From contig NOXC01000006.1 of the NCBI GenBank assembly GCA_003265435.1, positions 153,591 through 217,590 of the forward strand: a DNA stretch of 64,000 bases. The letters run 5' to 3'. Under the pieces are notes generated by a model that did not search any database, was not told the DNA's origin, and was given only the letters and a program-made list of their open reading frames with translations. Of this stretch, positions 17,498 to 26,062 are shown one piece after another (positions within the stretch are counted from its first letter, which is position 1; the number at the start of each line of letters is the position of its first letter). The translations under genes and the position numbers were made by a program. The stretch is from Cellvibrionaceae bacterium AOL6. Lineage in GTDB: Bacteria; Pseudomonadota; Gammaproteobacteria; Pseudomonadales; Cellvibrionaceae.

Positions 17498-17962
17498 ATG
17501 ATAATCCACAATTGGAGCCTACCCAACGTTCTGCATACACGCTACCTCGGCGTTGTCACTGGCCAAGAGCTCGTGCAGGCGACGCTGGCGTCCACGGGCG
17601 ACGAGCGCTTTGACGACCTCGACCTGATCATCGGCGATTGGTCTCTCGTCAGGAAAACGCTGATTGACCACCACGATGTGCGCTATCTCAGCGCCTGCCT
17701 TGAACAGGCGACCAAAAACCATAAAACCATCGCAAACCCGACGATTATCCGCCGCTCGGACACCGGTATCGGGCTCGCCACGCTGTATCGGCACTACGGG
17801 CGCAATCTGCCCTGGGAAATTGCGATTTTCTACACGCTGGACGAGGTGATCGCTGCGTACCAACTCGATGAGGCGGCGCTGCATGAATCCGTCCAGGTGA
17901 TCGCAGGGGACTACGACCTGAGCTACAAAGACGACGAACAACCTCCCGTTTGCCCACTCTAG
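17498..17962 (+). CDS. Uncharacterised protein, paralog of the gene at 16535-16975
   Basis: 154 residues, cytoplasmic. It shares VLHTRYLGVVTGQELVQATL, GDERFDDLDLIIGDWSLV, IIRRSDTGIGLATLYRHY and LPWEIAIFYTLDEV with its neighbour, in the same order and spacing. The C-terminal tail differs. The conserved Arg-Tyr-Leu-Gly and Gly-Asp-Trp-Ser positions are candidates for functional residues. The gene is divergent from yjbQ across ~100 bp that should hold both promoters. Confidence 0.7.
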   Translation: MIIHNWSLPNVLHTRYLGVVTGQELVQATLASTGDERFDDLDLIIGDWSLVRKTLIDHHDVRYLSACLEQATKNHKTIANPTIIRRSDTGIGLATLYRHYGRNLPWEIAIFYTLDEVIAAYQLDEAALHESVQVIAGDYDLSYKDDEQPPVCPL

Positions 17963-18115
17963 TCGCGGTAGGACGGCGGCAAGCACTGTCTATTCATAAA
18001 ACGTATCTAAGCACCTAGCACCAAAGGCCCTTTTACACATCCAGAGTGCCCTCCGCAGGGCAGTCTATGGCATACTCTTGCGTCTTTGCATACTCTCTAC
18101 TTGCATGGACGTTAC

Positions 18116-19948
18116 ATGTACGCTTTCTTCGAACGCCTGCTCAACCCCTTCCCAGATAGACAAACCGTAACCCCACCCAAATCCATGTGGGCGTTTTGCC
18201 TGTTCTACGCGCGGGGTGCGAAAAAATACATCTTGCTGATGTCTGTGTTTACAGGCTTGCTTGCGCTGCTTGAAGTCTCCTTGTACGGCTTTATCGGCCA
18301 GATCGTGGATTGGCTCAACACACGCGAGCCCGGCAGCCTGCTTGAGGGTGACAGCGCCAACGCATTGTGGCTTGCGACGGGGGCACTGATCCTTCTGCCG
18401 ATCACCATCCTGATTCAGTCCATGCTGCTGCACCAGACCCTGCTCGGCAACTTCCCAATGGCCATACGCTGGCTGACCCATCGCTACCTGCTTGGGCACA
18501 GCGTCGGCTACTACCAAAATGAATTCGCCGGTCGTCTGGCGACCAAGGTCATGCAAACGTCACTTGCCGTGCGCGAAACCATCCTTAAATTGATGGACGT
18601 GGTGCTGTATGTGTCGATTTATTTCCTCGGGGGCTTGATTCTGGTGTTCAGTCTGGATTGGCGACTGTTGATTCCCTTTCTCGTCTGGCTTGCGGTCTAC
18701 GTGAACCTGATGCGCTACTTTCTGCCGAAACTCGCTGCCGTATCCGAAGCCCAGGCAGATGCCCGCTCCATGATGACCGGCCGCATTGTGGATACCTACA
18801 CCAATATCTCGACGGTAAAACTGTTCTCCCACTCCCGACGCGAAACCGACTACGCGCGCGAGGGTATGGAAGCCTTTCTCGAGACCGTACACCCACAGAT
18901 GCGCTTGGCCACATCCCTGACGGCCATGGTCTGGGCCTGTAATGCGCTGCTGATTTTCTCTGTCGGCGCGGTGAGCTTGTGGCTGTGGTCTATCAGCGCA
19001 ATCACCACCGGGGCCATCGCCGCTGCAAGCGGTTTGGTGCTGAGGTTGAACGGCATGAGCCATTGGATTATGTGGGAAGTGTCGACCCTGTTTGAAAATA
19101 TGGGCACCGTGCGCGACGGTATGAACACCTTCACCCTGCCGCGTAAAGTGCAGGATGAGAAGAACGCGAAACCGCTTGAACTTTCACGCGGGGAAATCGA
19201 ATTCCGCAATGTGCAATTTCACTACGGGCAACAACGCCGCATCATCGATGATTTTTCCCTGCGTATCGCGCCGGGCGAAAAAATTGGCTTGATTGGGCGC
19301 TCCGGCGCCGGCAAATCCACGCTGGTAAATCTACTGCTGCGTTTTTACGATGTTGAGCGCGGCGAGATTCTGATCGATGGTCAAAATGTGCGGGAAGTGA
19401 CTCAGGACAGTCTACGTCAGCACATCGGCATGGTGACTCAAGACACCTCGCTTCTGCACCGCTCTGTGCGCGACAACCTGAAATACGGTAAACCCGATGC
19501 CAGCGAATCCGAAATGCTGAACGCCACCATGCGCGCTTCCGCCGACGAGTTCATCATGAACCTAGAAGACGCGAATGGCCGACGTGGCTATGACGCCCAT
19601 GTCGGCGAGCGAGGCGTCAAATTGAGTGGTGGGCAACGTCAGCGCATTGCCATCGCACGTGTGCTTCTCAAAAATGCCCCCATACTGATTTTGGATGAAG
19701 CCACATCGGCGCTCGACTCCGAAGTAGAAAGCGCCATCCAACAGAATTTGCATACGCTGATGGAAGGTAAAACGGTGATTGCCATCGCGCATCGCCTGTC
19801 GACCATTGCTGAGCTCGACCGCTTGATCGTGATCGATGAGGGCCGTATTGTCGAGGAAGGCACGCATCACGAACTGATTGAAAAATCCGGCCTCTACGCT
19901 CAACTTTGGGCGCGCCAGACTGGAGGCTTTTTGGCAGAGAACCTCTGA
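18116..19948 (+). CDS. ABC-type half-transporter (fused permease and ATPase)
   Basis: About 610 residues from the ATG at 18116; a TTG at 18086 opens the same frame but is less likely. An N-terminal exporter transmembrane domain of about six helices (~30-320) is followed by an ABC ATPase: Walker A IGRSGAGKSTLVNLL, signature LSGGQRQRIAIARVLL, Walker B APILILDEATSALDSE, H-loop AHRLST. It should act as an inner-membrane homodimeric exporter in the lipid/multidrug class (MsbA/MdlB-like). No partner subunit is adjacent; the substrate cannot be told from sequence. Confidence 0.92.
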   Translation: MYAFFERLLNPFPDRQTVTPPKSMWAFCLFYARGAKKYILLMSVFTGLLALLEVSLYGFIGQIVDWLNTREPGSLLEGDSANALWLATGALILLPITILIQSMLLHQTLLGNFPMAIRWLTHRYLLGHSVGYYQNEFAGRLATKVMQTSLAVRETILKLMDVVLYVSIYFLGGLILVFSLDWRLLIPFLVWLAVYVNLMRYFLPKLAAVSEAQADARSMMTGRIVDTYTNISTVKLFSHSRRETDYAREGMEAFLETVHPQMRLATSLTAMVWACNALLIFSVGAVSLWLWSISAITTGAIAAASGLVLRLNGMSHWIMWEVSTLFENMGTVRDGMNTFTLPRKVQDEKNAKPLELSRGEIEFRNVQFHYGQQRRIIDDFSLRIAPGEKIGLIGRSGAGKSTLVNLLLRFYDVERGEILIDGQNVREVTQDSLRQHIGMVTQDTSLLHRSVRDNLKYGKPDASESEMLNATMRASADEFIMNLEDANGRRGYDAHVGERGVKLSGGQRQRIAIARVLLKNAPILILDEATSALDSEVESAIQQNLHTLMEGKTVIAIAHRLSTIAELDRLIVIDEGRIVEEGTHHELIEKSGLYAQLWARQTGGFLAENL

Positions 19949-20005
19949 TGCTTGTCTGCCTCATCGGGCAAAAACCTACTAGCGCCAAATAAGCCCGTAA
20001 CGCTA

Positions 20006-20030
20006 GCCTGCAAAAAAATAATTTGCAGGC
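20006..20030 (+). terminator. Hairpin between the ABC exporter gene and the sugar porter start
   Basis: Perfect 9-bp inverted repeat GCCTGCAAA / TTTGCAGGC with a 7-nt A-rich loop, ending 9 bp before the ATG of the sugar porter. It may terminate the ABC transcript, or, because it includes the only Shine-Dalgarno-like bases (CAGGC), fold over and limit translation of the downstream gene. There is no long T run. Confidence 0.5.
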
Positions 20031-20039
20031 TTTGCCCTT

Positions 20040-21608
20040 ATGTTTTTGTCGTATACGACACGTTTAGCCATTAGCGTCTCGCTAGGAGGTTTTCTTTTCG
20101 GGTTCGATGCCTCCGTCATTTCCGGCGTCGTGCCACTGCTAAACGATCAATTACACTTGTCAGACTGGCAGCTGGGTGCGCTGGTCAGTGCTCCCACCTT
20201 CGGTGGTCTGATCTCAGCGACCTTAGTGTCCACCTTGAGTGACCGCTTCGGCCGCAAGCCCCTACTTTTTACCATTGCGTTAATCTATTTGTTCAGCGCC
20301 ATCGGCTCCGCCCTAGCCCCCAATTTTAACCTTCTCGTGCTGGCACGCTTTATTGGCGGGCTTGGTTTCGGTTCGCTGGTCTTGGCCCCACTCTATATTT
20401 CCGAAATCGCCCCCCCGGCACGGCGTGGGGCGCTCGTATCCTGTAATCAGTTCAATATCGTGATCGGGTTTGCGCTGGCCTATTTCAGCAATTTCGCACT
20501 GCACTCCTTGAGCCAATACGACGCATCGTGGGTGCATACCATTGGTTTAGCGCCCCACCTCTGGCGCTGGATGCTTGGCCTAGAAATTCTCCCCGCCACC
20601 CTGTACGTGCTCACCTTAACCGCCTTGCCGGAGAGCCCCCGCTGGCTGATATTACAAGGCCAGCCAAACCAAGCAGCTCGTATTTGTGAGCGCCTACAGA
20701 TCGCACTACCCATTTCGGGCACCCAAACACGTCTCCCACCGCTAAAACAAAGACTGGGCAACATCGTACGAGGGCGCTCAGGGAAAATGCTGGGTATCGC
20801 ACTCATTGTCGCAATGGCCCAGCAAATAACCGGCATCAATGCAATTTACTTCTATGCGCCGAGTATTTTTGAGATGAGCGGCCTGTCTCGTGATGCAGCC
20901 TTCGCGCAAGCGAGTATCATCGGCTTGGTGAACATCGCCTTCACCGTGCTCGCGATGCTACTCATAGACCGGCTTGGTCGAAAGCCGCTGTTGTTAGCCG
21001 GTTTGAGTGGTGTCTTCCTGAGTATGTGTCTCTGTGCGTGGGAATTCCGCCAAGCACACTACCAAATGGATCCCTCATTACCCGATCAGTACGAAGCCCA
21101 TGTACAAACACGACTGGCGCCCTTGGCTGGTCGAAAATTCGAGAACCGCCTTGCTTTCCAACAGGCGTATGCTCAGGTGTTAACGCAGGCCGAACAGGAG
21201 AGCGGTGAACTGTATTCGACACTCTTTCACCTGCAATCGCAGGTAGAAGCGGCCTCAATCCAGCTCAATGCCACGCGAGTGATGGCCGGTCTATTGCTCT
21301 TCGTAGCGGCATTCGCTTTGTCATTAGGCCCAGTGATGTGGGTGCTGTTACCCGAGCTGTTCTCGAACAGCCTCAGGGGCGTTGGCATGGCCATTACCGG
21401 CCTGGCCAACAGCTCGGTCAGTTTTCTCGTTCAATTCCTGTTTCCCTGGCAAATCAGCACCTTGGGTATTGGTCCGACATTCCTGATCTATGGCGCATTT
21501 GCTCTACTTGCTTTAATCGCGATTGCCTACCTGCTCCCAGAAACACGCGGCAGTGATCTGGAGTCTCACGAAAGCACATCTTCTGAGCTTGTGACGCACC
21601 CCGGTTAA
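20040..21608 (+). CDS. Sugar:proton symporter of the MFS sugar-porter family
   Basis: 522 residues with twelve predicted helices. Sugar-porter signatures: GGFLFGFDASVISGV in TM1, DRFGRKPLLF in loop 2-3, PESPRWLILQGQP before TM7, QQITGINAIYFYAP in TM7 (the sugar-binding QQ...N motif), DRLGRKPLLL and PETRGSDLE at the C-terminus. A hydrophilic insert of ~75 residues between TM9 and TM10 (after CAWEFRQAHY) is seen in some bacterial members. It likely imports a monosaccharide such as xylose or glucose. It stands ~1 kb from the glycan locus but on the opposite strand. Confidence 0.92.
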   Translation: MFLSYTTRLAISVSLGGFLFGFDASVISGVVPLLNDQLHLSDWQLGALVSAPTFGGLISATLVSTLSDRFGRKPLLFTIALIYLFSAIGSALAPNFNLLVLARFIGGLGFGSLVLAPLYISEIAPPARRGALVSCNQFNIVIGFALAYFSNFALHSLSQYDASWVHTIGLAPHLWRWMLGLEILPATLYVLTLTALPESPRWLILQGQPNQAARICERLQIALPISGTQTRLPPLKQRLGNIVRGRSGKMLGIALIVAMAQQITGINAIYFYAPSIFEMSGLSRDAAFAQASIIGLVNIAFTVLAMLLIDRLGRKPLLLAGLSGVFLSMCLCAWEFRQAHYQMDPSLPDQYEAHVQTRLAPLAGRKFENRLAFQQAYAQVLTQAEQESGELYSTLFHLQSQVEAASIQLNATRVMAGLLLFVAAFALSLGPVMWVLLPELFSNSLRGVGMAITGLANSSVSFLVQFLFPWQISTLGIGPTFLIYGAFALLALIAIAYLLPETRGSDLESHESTSSELVTHPG

Positions 21609-21667
21609 CAGGCGCCTTGAGCCTTGCTATATTGCCTCCTCGACGAAATGTGATCAGGAGTGTTCCA

Positions 21668-22525
21668 ATGCGTGTCGCGACCAGCCACGGTGAAGTGTTT
21701 GCCAATTTTTTGCGTCACGAGCAAAGCAAGCAAGTACCCACCTTGTGTCTCCTGCCTGGCGGACCGGGCTTCAGCCACCGCTACCTCAAAGATGAACTAC
21801 TGCCTCTGAAATCAAGCTGCAACCTGCTCTTCTTCGACCCTATAGGCACGGGTATATCCGACCCTGGTGATCAAGCTCACTGGACTGTAGATGAATCTGC
21901 AATAGAGGTGCTCGACGTGCTGGACCATTTCAAGCTTGATCACGTCTATTTTCTCGCGCATTCTGCAGGCACCCTGACGCTACGCACTTTGCTTGCCAAA
22001 GCCCCTAAACGCGTGCGTGGAAGCCTATATTCGAGCCCCGCCATTGCACAAGTCCTGCCCGGTATCGCTGAAATATTACGTACTCGCGGAGACGAGCAAG
22101 CCGCTGACATCGCAAAAAGACTGTGGAAGTACGGAGATTTCGATTGCGTCGCGGATTATTTTGAACATGTCTTTGAACACTATGAGACTGTTCCACTGCC
22201 CGATAGTTTTGTGCAGCGAATAGAGTTCAACCTCGATAAGTTTATCGCACTATTCCCAGCGCTGATGGACGACTCAGAACACACCCCGCTATTTCGTCCC
22301 GGTATCCCTGGAGCCTTACTCTTGGGAAAAGAGGACCCGTTGGCACCACCAATCGCAGTGCAAGAAGCACTGGGCGCTCAACTTAAAGACGTTCGCGTAC
22401 ACTGCTTCGAAAAAAGCGGCCACAATATGTATTTATCTGAAACAGACGCAGCCGTGCTTGCGGTGAAAGAATTCATCGAGGACTGTGAGGCGGAGTACGC
22501 TCTGAAGAACAAGTCCGATACTTGA
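21668..22525 (+). CDS. Alpha/beta-hydrolase, proline-iminopeptidase-like
   Basis: 285 residues from the ATG at 21668, which has a good CAGGAGTG ribosome site; the frame is open from 21617. It keeps the S33-like plan: LPGGPGFSHRYL near the oxyanion hole, FFDPIGTGISDPGDQAHW in place of the usual DQRGSGRS, nucleophile elbow LAHSAGTLTLR and catalytic His in KSGHNMYLSE. The changed second motif means the substrate may not be a proline peptide. The gene is 59 bp after the sugar porter and probably in its transcript; it converges on the GH26-like gene. Confidence 0.8.
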   Translation: MRVATSHGEVFANFLRHEQSKQVPTLCLLPGGPGFSHRYLKDELLPLKSSCNLLFFDPIGTGISDPGDQAHWTVDESAIEVLDVLDHFKLDHVYFLAHSAGTLTLRTLLAKAPKRVRGSLYSSPAIAQVLPGIAEILRTRGDEQAADIAKRLWKYGDFDCVADYFEHVFEHYETVPLPDSFVQRIEFNLDKFIALFPALMDDSEHTPLFRPGIPGALLLGKEDPLAPPIAVQEALGAQLKDVRVHCFEKSGHNMYLSETDAAVLAVKEFIEDCEAEYALKNKSDT

Positions 22526-22539
22526 GAAAGGAATGACCT

Positions 22540-22575
22540 GGCTCGCTCATCCCCCAAATGCGCGATGAGCAAGCC
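22540..22575. terminator. Hairpin between convergent genes
   Basis: GGCT-C-GCTCATC pairs with GATGAGC-A-AGCC (11 bp with one mismatch, 12-nt loop) in the 65-bp gap between the hydrolase and the GH26-like gene. The position fits a bidirectional terminator, but no T run follows on either strand. Confidence 0.35.
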
Positions 22576-22590
22576 GGATGAGCTCAATTA

Positions 22591-23802
22591 TTAGTCGTAG
22601 TCAGCGTGCTGAATCCATATTGAATCATTGTTCACTTCATTGAGCCAACGCTCAAGAATAATTGGGTTGCCTTGCACTCGCGTATCCCCCCAATTTCCAT
22701 TGGCACAGCCTTCGCCACCCGCAACCGCACCCTGGTCACAATGCCACATTGGCTGAGACTCCCAGTGTGTGTTGATGTACGCCACGGCTCGAATCACATC
22801 GCGATTATCATAGATAAACTGGAAAAAGGGCGCATACCAGGCCGCCCATAATGCTTCAGCCGATAGGGGTTTCGGGTTATTTGTCTGGATAGGCGAACGG
22901 GTCAACGCTCCAGTCCGATAGCCCTGGGGCGCCGCCTCGGCAATCATCACCGGCTTGTTATGCGAACGTGCAAAACTCAAGAGTTGATTTTGCGCTCGGT
23001 CGGGGTCATCTGGCGGAGTATAATTCCATTGGCTCAAATCCCGATAGAACACAGAGATCCCCACCCAGTCTACGACATCATCTCCAGGATACCAGCTATC
23101 CAACATCCCAGGTTCACGATGGTCGTAGCGCGCCATGCTCGGCCCTGCGATGCTCGGGTCCGGCCATACTGCGCTTTGCCACACCGTGGCAATATTTGAG
23201 AAGCCTCGCGAATGAATGCTTTCGAAAATATGGCGATACGCCGCCTTATAGCTTTCAGGTTCGTAACAGTTCCATGGGCCATCAAATTCATAGCCAATCC
23301 GCAAGAATACTTTCCGAGGCGCAAGCGAGCCGAAATACTCCAGCATTTTTGCTATTGAAGCATCGTACTGGCCATTCGCAATCGCCTTCCCGTGAGCGGG
23401 CTGATTGCATTGATCAAATGCCAAGCCCACAGCCAGTGCCGCTTGCGGATTCTCTGAGAGTGTGAAATCAAAATCGACATCGCCTGCCTGCCAATTGGCT
23501 CGTGAGAACATGGCTTTCAAAGTTTTGTCAGGATCACTGTTTTTCAGTTCAGTGTATAAGGTTAGTCCTTCCAGAGTGTCGGGAACTTCTCTCACATAGG
23601 CGCTGATGGTATCGCTGTCCTGACCAACAAACATCAGCAATTTCTCATCCGGTGGCAGCAAACGGGCGCTTACAGTAGCTGCTGAACTGAGCGGCGCCTC
23701 ACCATGTTCTACAGCAGGATCGTCGGCATCGTCTTTATGTTCACCGCTACAACTGGCTAGCGCCAACACTAGCCATAGTGCAGGATTGAGTCTGAATGTC
23801 AT
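22591..23802 (-). CDS. GH26-like glycoside hydrolase lipoprotein (mannanase or beta-1,3-xylanase family)
   Basis: 403 residues from the ATG at 23802 (GGAGG 8 nt upstream), whose ATGA overlaps the stop of the symporter gene. A lipobox (LALASC, Cys18) predicts a lipoprotein, probably on the outer membrane. After an acidic linker the catalytic domain shows LLMFVGQDSDTISAYV, FLRIGYEFDGPWNCYEP (candidate acid/base Glu172), WYPGDDVVDWVGISVFY and KPVMIAEAAPQG (candidate nucleophile Glu289), the GH26 barrel pattern. The GQD...Y start and YPGD-VDW-G block resemble beta-1,3-xylanases more than typical mannanases; this is from memory of the family. It is the last gene of the operon. Confidence 0.75.
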   Translation of the reverse strand: MTFRLNPALWLVLALASCSGEHKDDADDPAVEHGEAPLSSAATVSARLLPPDEKLLMFVGQDSDTISAYVREVPDTLEGLTLYTELKNSDPDKTLKAMFSRANWQAGDVDFDFTLSENPQAALAVGLAFDQCNQPAHGKAIANGQYDASIAKMLEYFGSLAPRKVFLRIGYEFDGPWNCYEPESYKAAYRHIFESIHSRGFSNIATVWQSAVWPDPSIAGPSMARYDHREPGMLDSWYPGDDVVDWVGISVFYRDLSQWNYTPPDDPDRAQNQLLSFARSHNKPVMIAEAAPQGYRTGALTRSPIQTNNPKPLSAEALWAAWYAPFFQFIYDNRDVIRAVAYINTHWESQPMWHCDQGAVAGGEGCANGNWGDTRVQGNPIILERWLNEVNNDSIWIQHADYD

Positions 23803-25139
23803 TGTCGACACCTCCAATCATGTATTTTTTCATGAATTTCTGCCATTTTAGCGTTATCAAGTCGATAGGCTGCAGCCAACCCGATACAGATCAGCGCGCA
23901 ACCTATCGGCACCGTCGAAAAGATATGGCGAATTCCAGCTAGCGTCTCTTCCGTTTGCGGGGCATTCGCTTGATAGCCCCAAAAGCCAAGTAGCCACCCC
24001 GCCAACGCGCCACCAACACCGAAGCCTGCTTTGACCGCCAAAAGTTGGCCGGAGTACGTCAGACCCATTATGCGCTGACCGTATTTACATGCGCCATAAT
24101 CTACGGTGTCTGCCACCATCGAAAACATCAGAATCACCACAATATTCTGGAAATATTGGGCAAACACGAACTCAAGTAATATCAAATTAAGATATTGATC
24201 AGGTGTCATTAATAACGCGACACCACTCAGGATCGAGCCGAGCAATGCACACCACATCAAGTGCTTCTTTTCGACATACCTTGCAAGGTAGTTGGTACAC
24301 ACCGCGCCAATCAATGCCCCCACGTTGGCCCAGAGCAAAAATCGCCCCAAGAACGCATCATCTTGACCAAGCACATATTTTACAAAGTGTGGCGCAACGG
24401 AAATACGCGCGCTGAATAATATGAGTACAAAAAATGAAATCCCCGCGACGATTGCCCATTGATCGTTGCGAAACAAAGTTTTTAAATCGGCCAGTACAGA
24501 ATCATGTTTTCGATCTTGCACACTTGGGCTGTTTTCTTTCGTCCAAAGAAAACACAAGACAAAACAGGCGATAGCGAATAACCCCATACAGGTCATCGCG
24601 CGAGTGTAACCCTGCTGTGGGTCACCTTGACCGAGCACGCCCACCAAATTGGGTACCGCCCAAACAACAAGCATGGCTCCCAACATGGCCATCGCAAAGC
24701 GCCAAGACTGTAATGAAGCCCGTTCACTTGGGTCCTCTGTCATGACCCCGCCAAGCGCTGCGTAAGGAATGTTGACCATCGTATAGGCCAACATCATCAG
24801 TGCGTAAGTGACGAAGGCGTACACGAACAATGCGGTTCCGCTAAAAGGAGGTGTAGTAAAAGCGAACACCGCCATAACGGCAAAGGGCACCGCCATCCAC
24901 AACAGATAGGGGCGATACCGCCCAAAGCGAGTACGCGTGCGATCTGCGACCATACCCATGATTGGATCCGTCACCGCATCACCCAAACGAACCAATAATA
25001 GTATGGTCCCCGCCGCGACAGCGGAGATACCAAAAACATCGGTGTAGAATATCAACATGAAATTGGCAACGGACTGAAATACAATGTTGCTGGCTAGATC
25101 CCCGAAACCATAACCCAGCTTCTCTTTAGCTCTTAACAT
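23799..25139 (-). CDS. GPH-family glycoside:cation symporter
   Basis: 446 residues, 12 TM helices. Begins KEKLGYGFGDLASNIVFQ and has the MelB/XylP hallmark VRLGDAVTDPIMGMVADRT followed by RFGRYRPYLLW, plus NIPYAALGGVMTEDPSERAS. It should import oligosaccharides (xylosides, melibiose-type glycosides) with a cation across the inner membrane. It follows the dioxygenase gene by 10 bp and overlaps the GH26-like gene, so it belongs to the glycan operon and probably carries the oligosaccharides released outside the cell. Confidence 0.92.
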   Translation of the reverse strand: MLRAKEKLGYGFGDLASNIVFQSVANFMLIFYTDVFGISAVAAGTILLLVRLGDAVTDPIMGMVADRTRTRFGRYRPYLLWMAVPFAVMAVFAFTTPPFSGTALFVYAFVTYALMMLAYTMVNIPYAALGGVMTEDPSERASLQSWRFAMAMLGAMLVVWAVPNLVGVLGQGDPQQGYTRAMTCMGLFAIACFVLCFLWTKENSPSVQDRKHDSVLADLKTLFRNDQWAIVAGISFFVLILFSARISVAPHFVKYVLGQDDAFLGRFLLWANVGALIGAVCTNYLARYVEKKHLMWCALLGSILSGVALLMTPDQYLNLILLEFVFAQYFQNIVVILMFSMVADTVDYGACKYGQRIMGLTYSGQLLAVKAGFGVGGALAGWLLGFWGYQANAPQTEETLAGIRHIFSTVPIGCALICIGLAAAYRLDNAKMAEIHEKIHDWRCRQ

Positions 25140-25149
25140 CGTCTCAGGT

Positions 25150-25869
25150 CTATCCCTTCATGCGATCTTGAATAACGCTCGCGGTTGCAAACTGATAGCG
25201 CATATTCCGGTATACACAAATATCCGTGATCGATTCCGGGACTTCCGCAGGCATACAACGAAAGTTCGTCGACACTCGGTAGTGGGTGTTCGCAGGTCGC
25301 ACGCGATGCCAAGCGTGACCATGAATTAACAGCAGGGCTCCGCGCTTCGGACTCAACTCGATCTGGTCTTCGAAGGTCTCATCTACTTCGCCCACCGTAA
25401 TCTCGCCCCGCTTATGAGACCCTGGCACCAACAACACTTGGCCACCCGTTTCTTCATTAATATCATGAGTGTAAACAAGTCGATTCAAATTATACTGGCG
25501 AGCATCTTCTGGCTCACAATCCTGATGCCACGCCTGACCACGGCTCCCTGGCTTGGAGAACATGGTCATACAGTACAGACTACGCCATTTGGGGCCTAGT
25601 ATGGCTTCAGATAGCGCACGCAAGTAAGGATCTGCTTCAAGTGCATCAAAGCATGTTTGCCCCTCCTGCTGAGGAAACCAAGGAATGACTTCTGTTGCCG
25701 CCTTACTTAAAAACTCGTCGCTGTGACTATAGTTGGGGTTGATGCCATAGTGCTCGAGTATGCTAGCGTGCAATACCTTCATGTCGGCATCATCAAAAAA
25801 TTGCTCAAGATACAGGTAGCCCTGCTCCCAGAAGCGCGCCGCGTATTCGGAAATTTCAGTTGCTGTCAT
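25150..25869 (-). CDS. Phytanoyl-CoA dioxygenase-like (Fe(II)/2-oxoglutarate) enzyme
   Basis: 239 residues. The 2-oxoglutarate oxygenase facial triad is visible: His115 and Asp117 in GQAWHQDCEPED and His188 in HGHAWHRVRP, with Arg198 in HYRVSTNFR as the 2-oxoglutarate anchor. The oxidative function is well supported, the substrate is not. A strong ribosome site (GGGGAGAG) lies just after an intrinsic terminator hairpin (25881-25915). It is the first gene of a dioxygenase-symporter-GH26 unit. PhyH proteins occur in TonB-receptor carbohydrate loci of related bacteria, role unclear. Confidence 0.88.
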   Translation of the reverse strand: MTATEISEYAARFWEQGYLYLEQFFDDADMKVLHASILEHYGINPNYSHSDEFLSKAATEVIPWFPQQEGQTCFDALEADPYLRALSEAILGPKWRSLYCMTMFSKPGSRGQAWHQDCEPEDARQYNLNRLVYTHDINEETGGQVLLVPGSHKRGEITVGEVDETFEDQIELSPKRGALLLIHGHAWHRVRPANTHYRVSTNFRCMPAEVPESITDICVYRNMRYQFATASVIQDRMKG

Positions 25870-25880
25870 CTCTCTCCCCT

Positions 25881-25915
25881 TAAAAAAAGGCTGGCGCCCC
25901 CGCTTAGGGCGCCAG
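25881..25915 (-). terminator. Intrinsic terminator after the aldo/keto reductase gene
   Basis: On the minus strand a 9-bp GC-rich stem (CTGGCGCCC with GGGCGCCAG, loop 7 nt) is followed by CCTTTTTTTA, an ideal Rho-independent terminator. It ends only 11 bp before the dioxygenase ATG, immediately next to that gene's ribosome site. It therefore separates or attenuates transcription between the halogenase-reductase pair and the dioxygenase-symporter-GH26 unit. Confidence 0.85.
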
Positions 25916-26062
25916 TCAATAACACAGGAGAAGAAAGTACGTTCTTTCCTTAACGTCCTGCCGCAACAATAGATTAGAGTGTAAGAGAAGCCGTTGCTGG
26001 TACTTATTTAGCTTTCTTCATGAACAATCAAAATCCGCTGTTCTGGGCACCTAAGGAAAGTC

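Noticed and set aside
18116..19948. ABC exporter considered as a partner of the glycan locus
   Set aside because: Opposite strand, separated by a hairpin and two other genes, and the domain type is lipid/multidrug export rather than sugar import.
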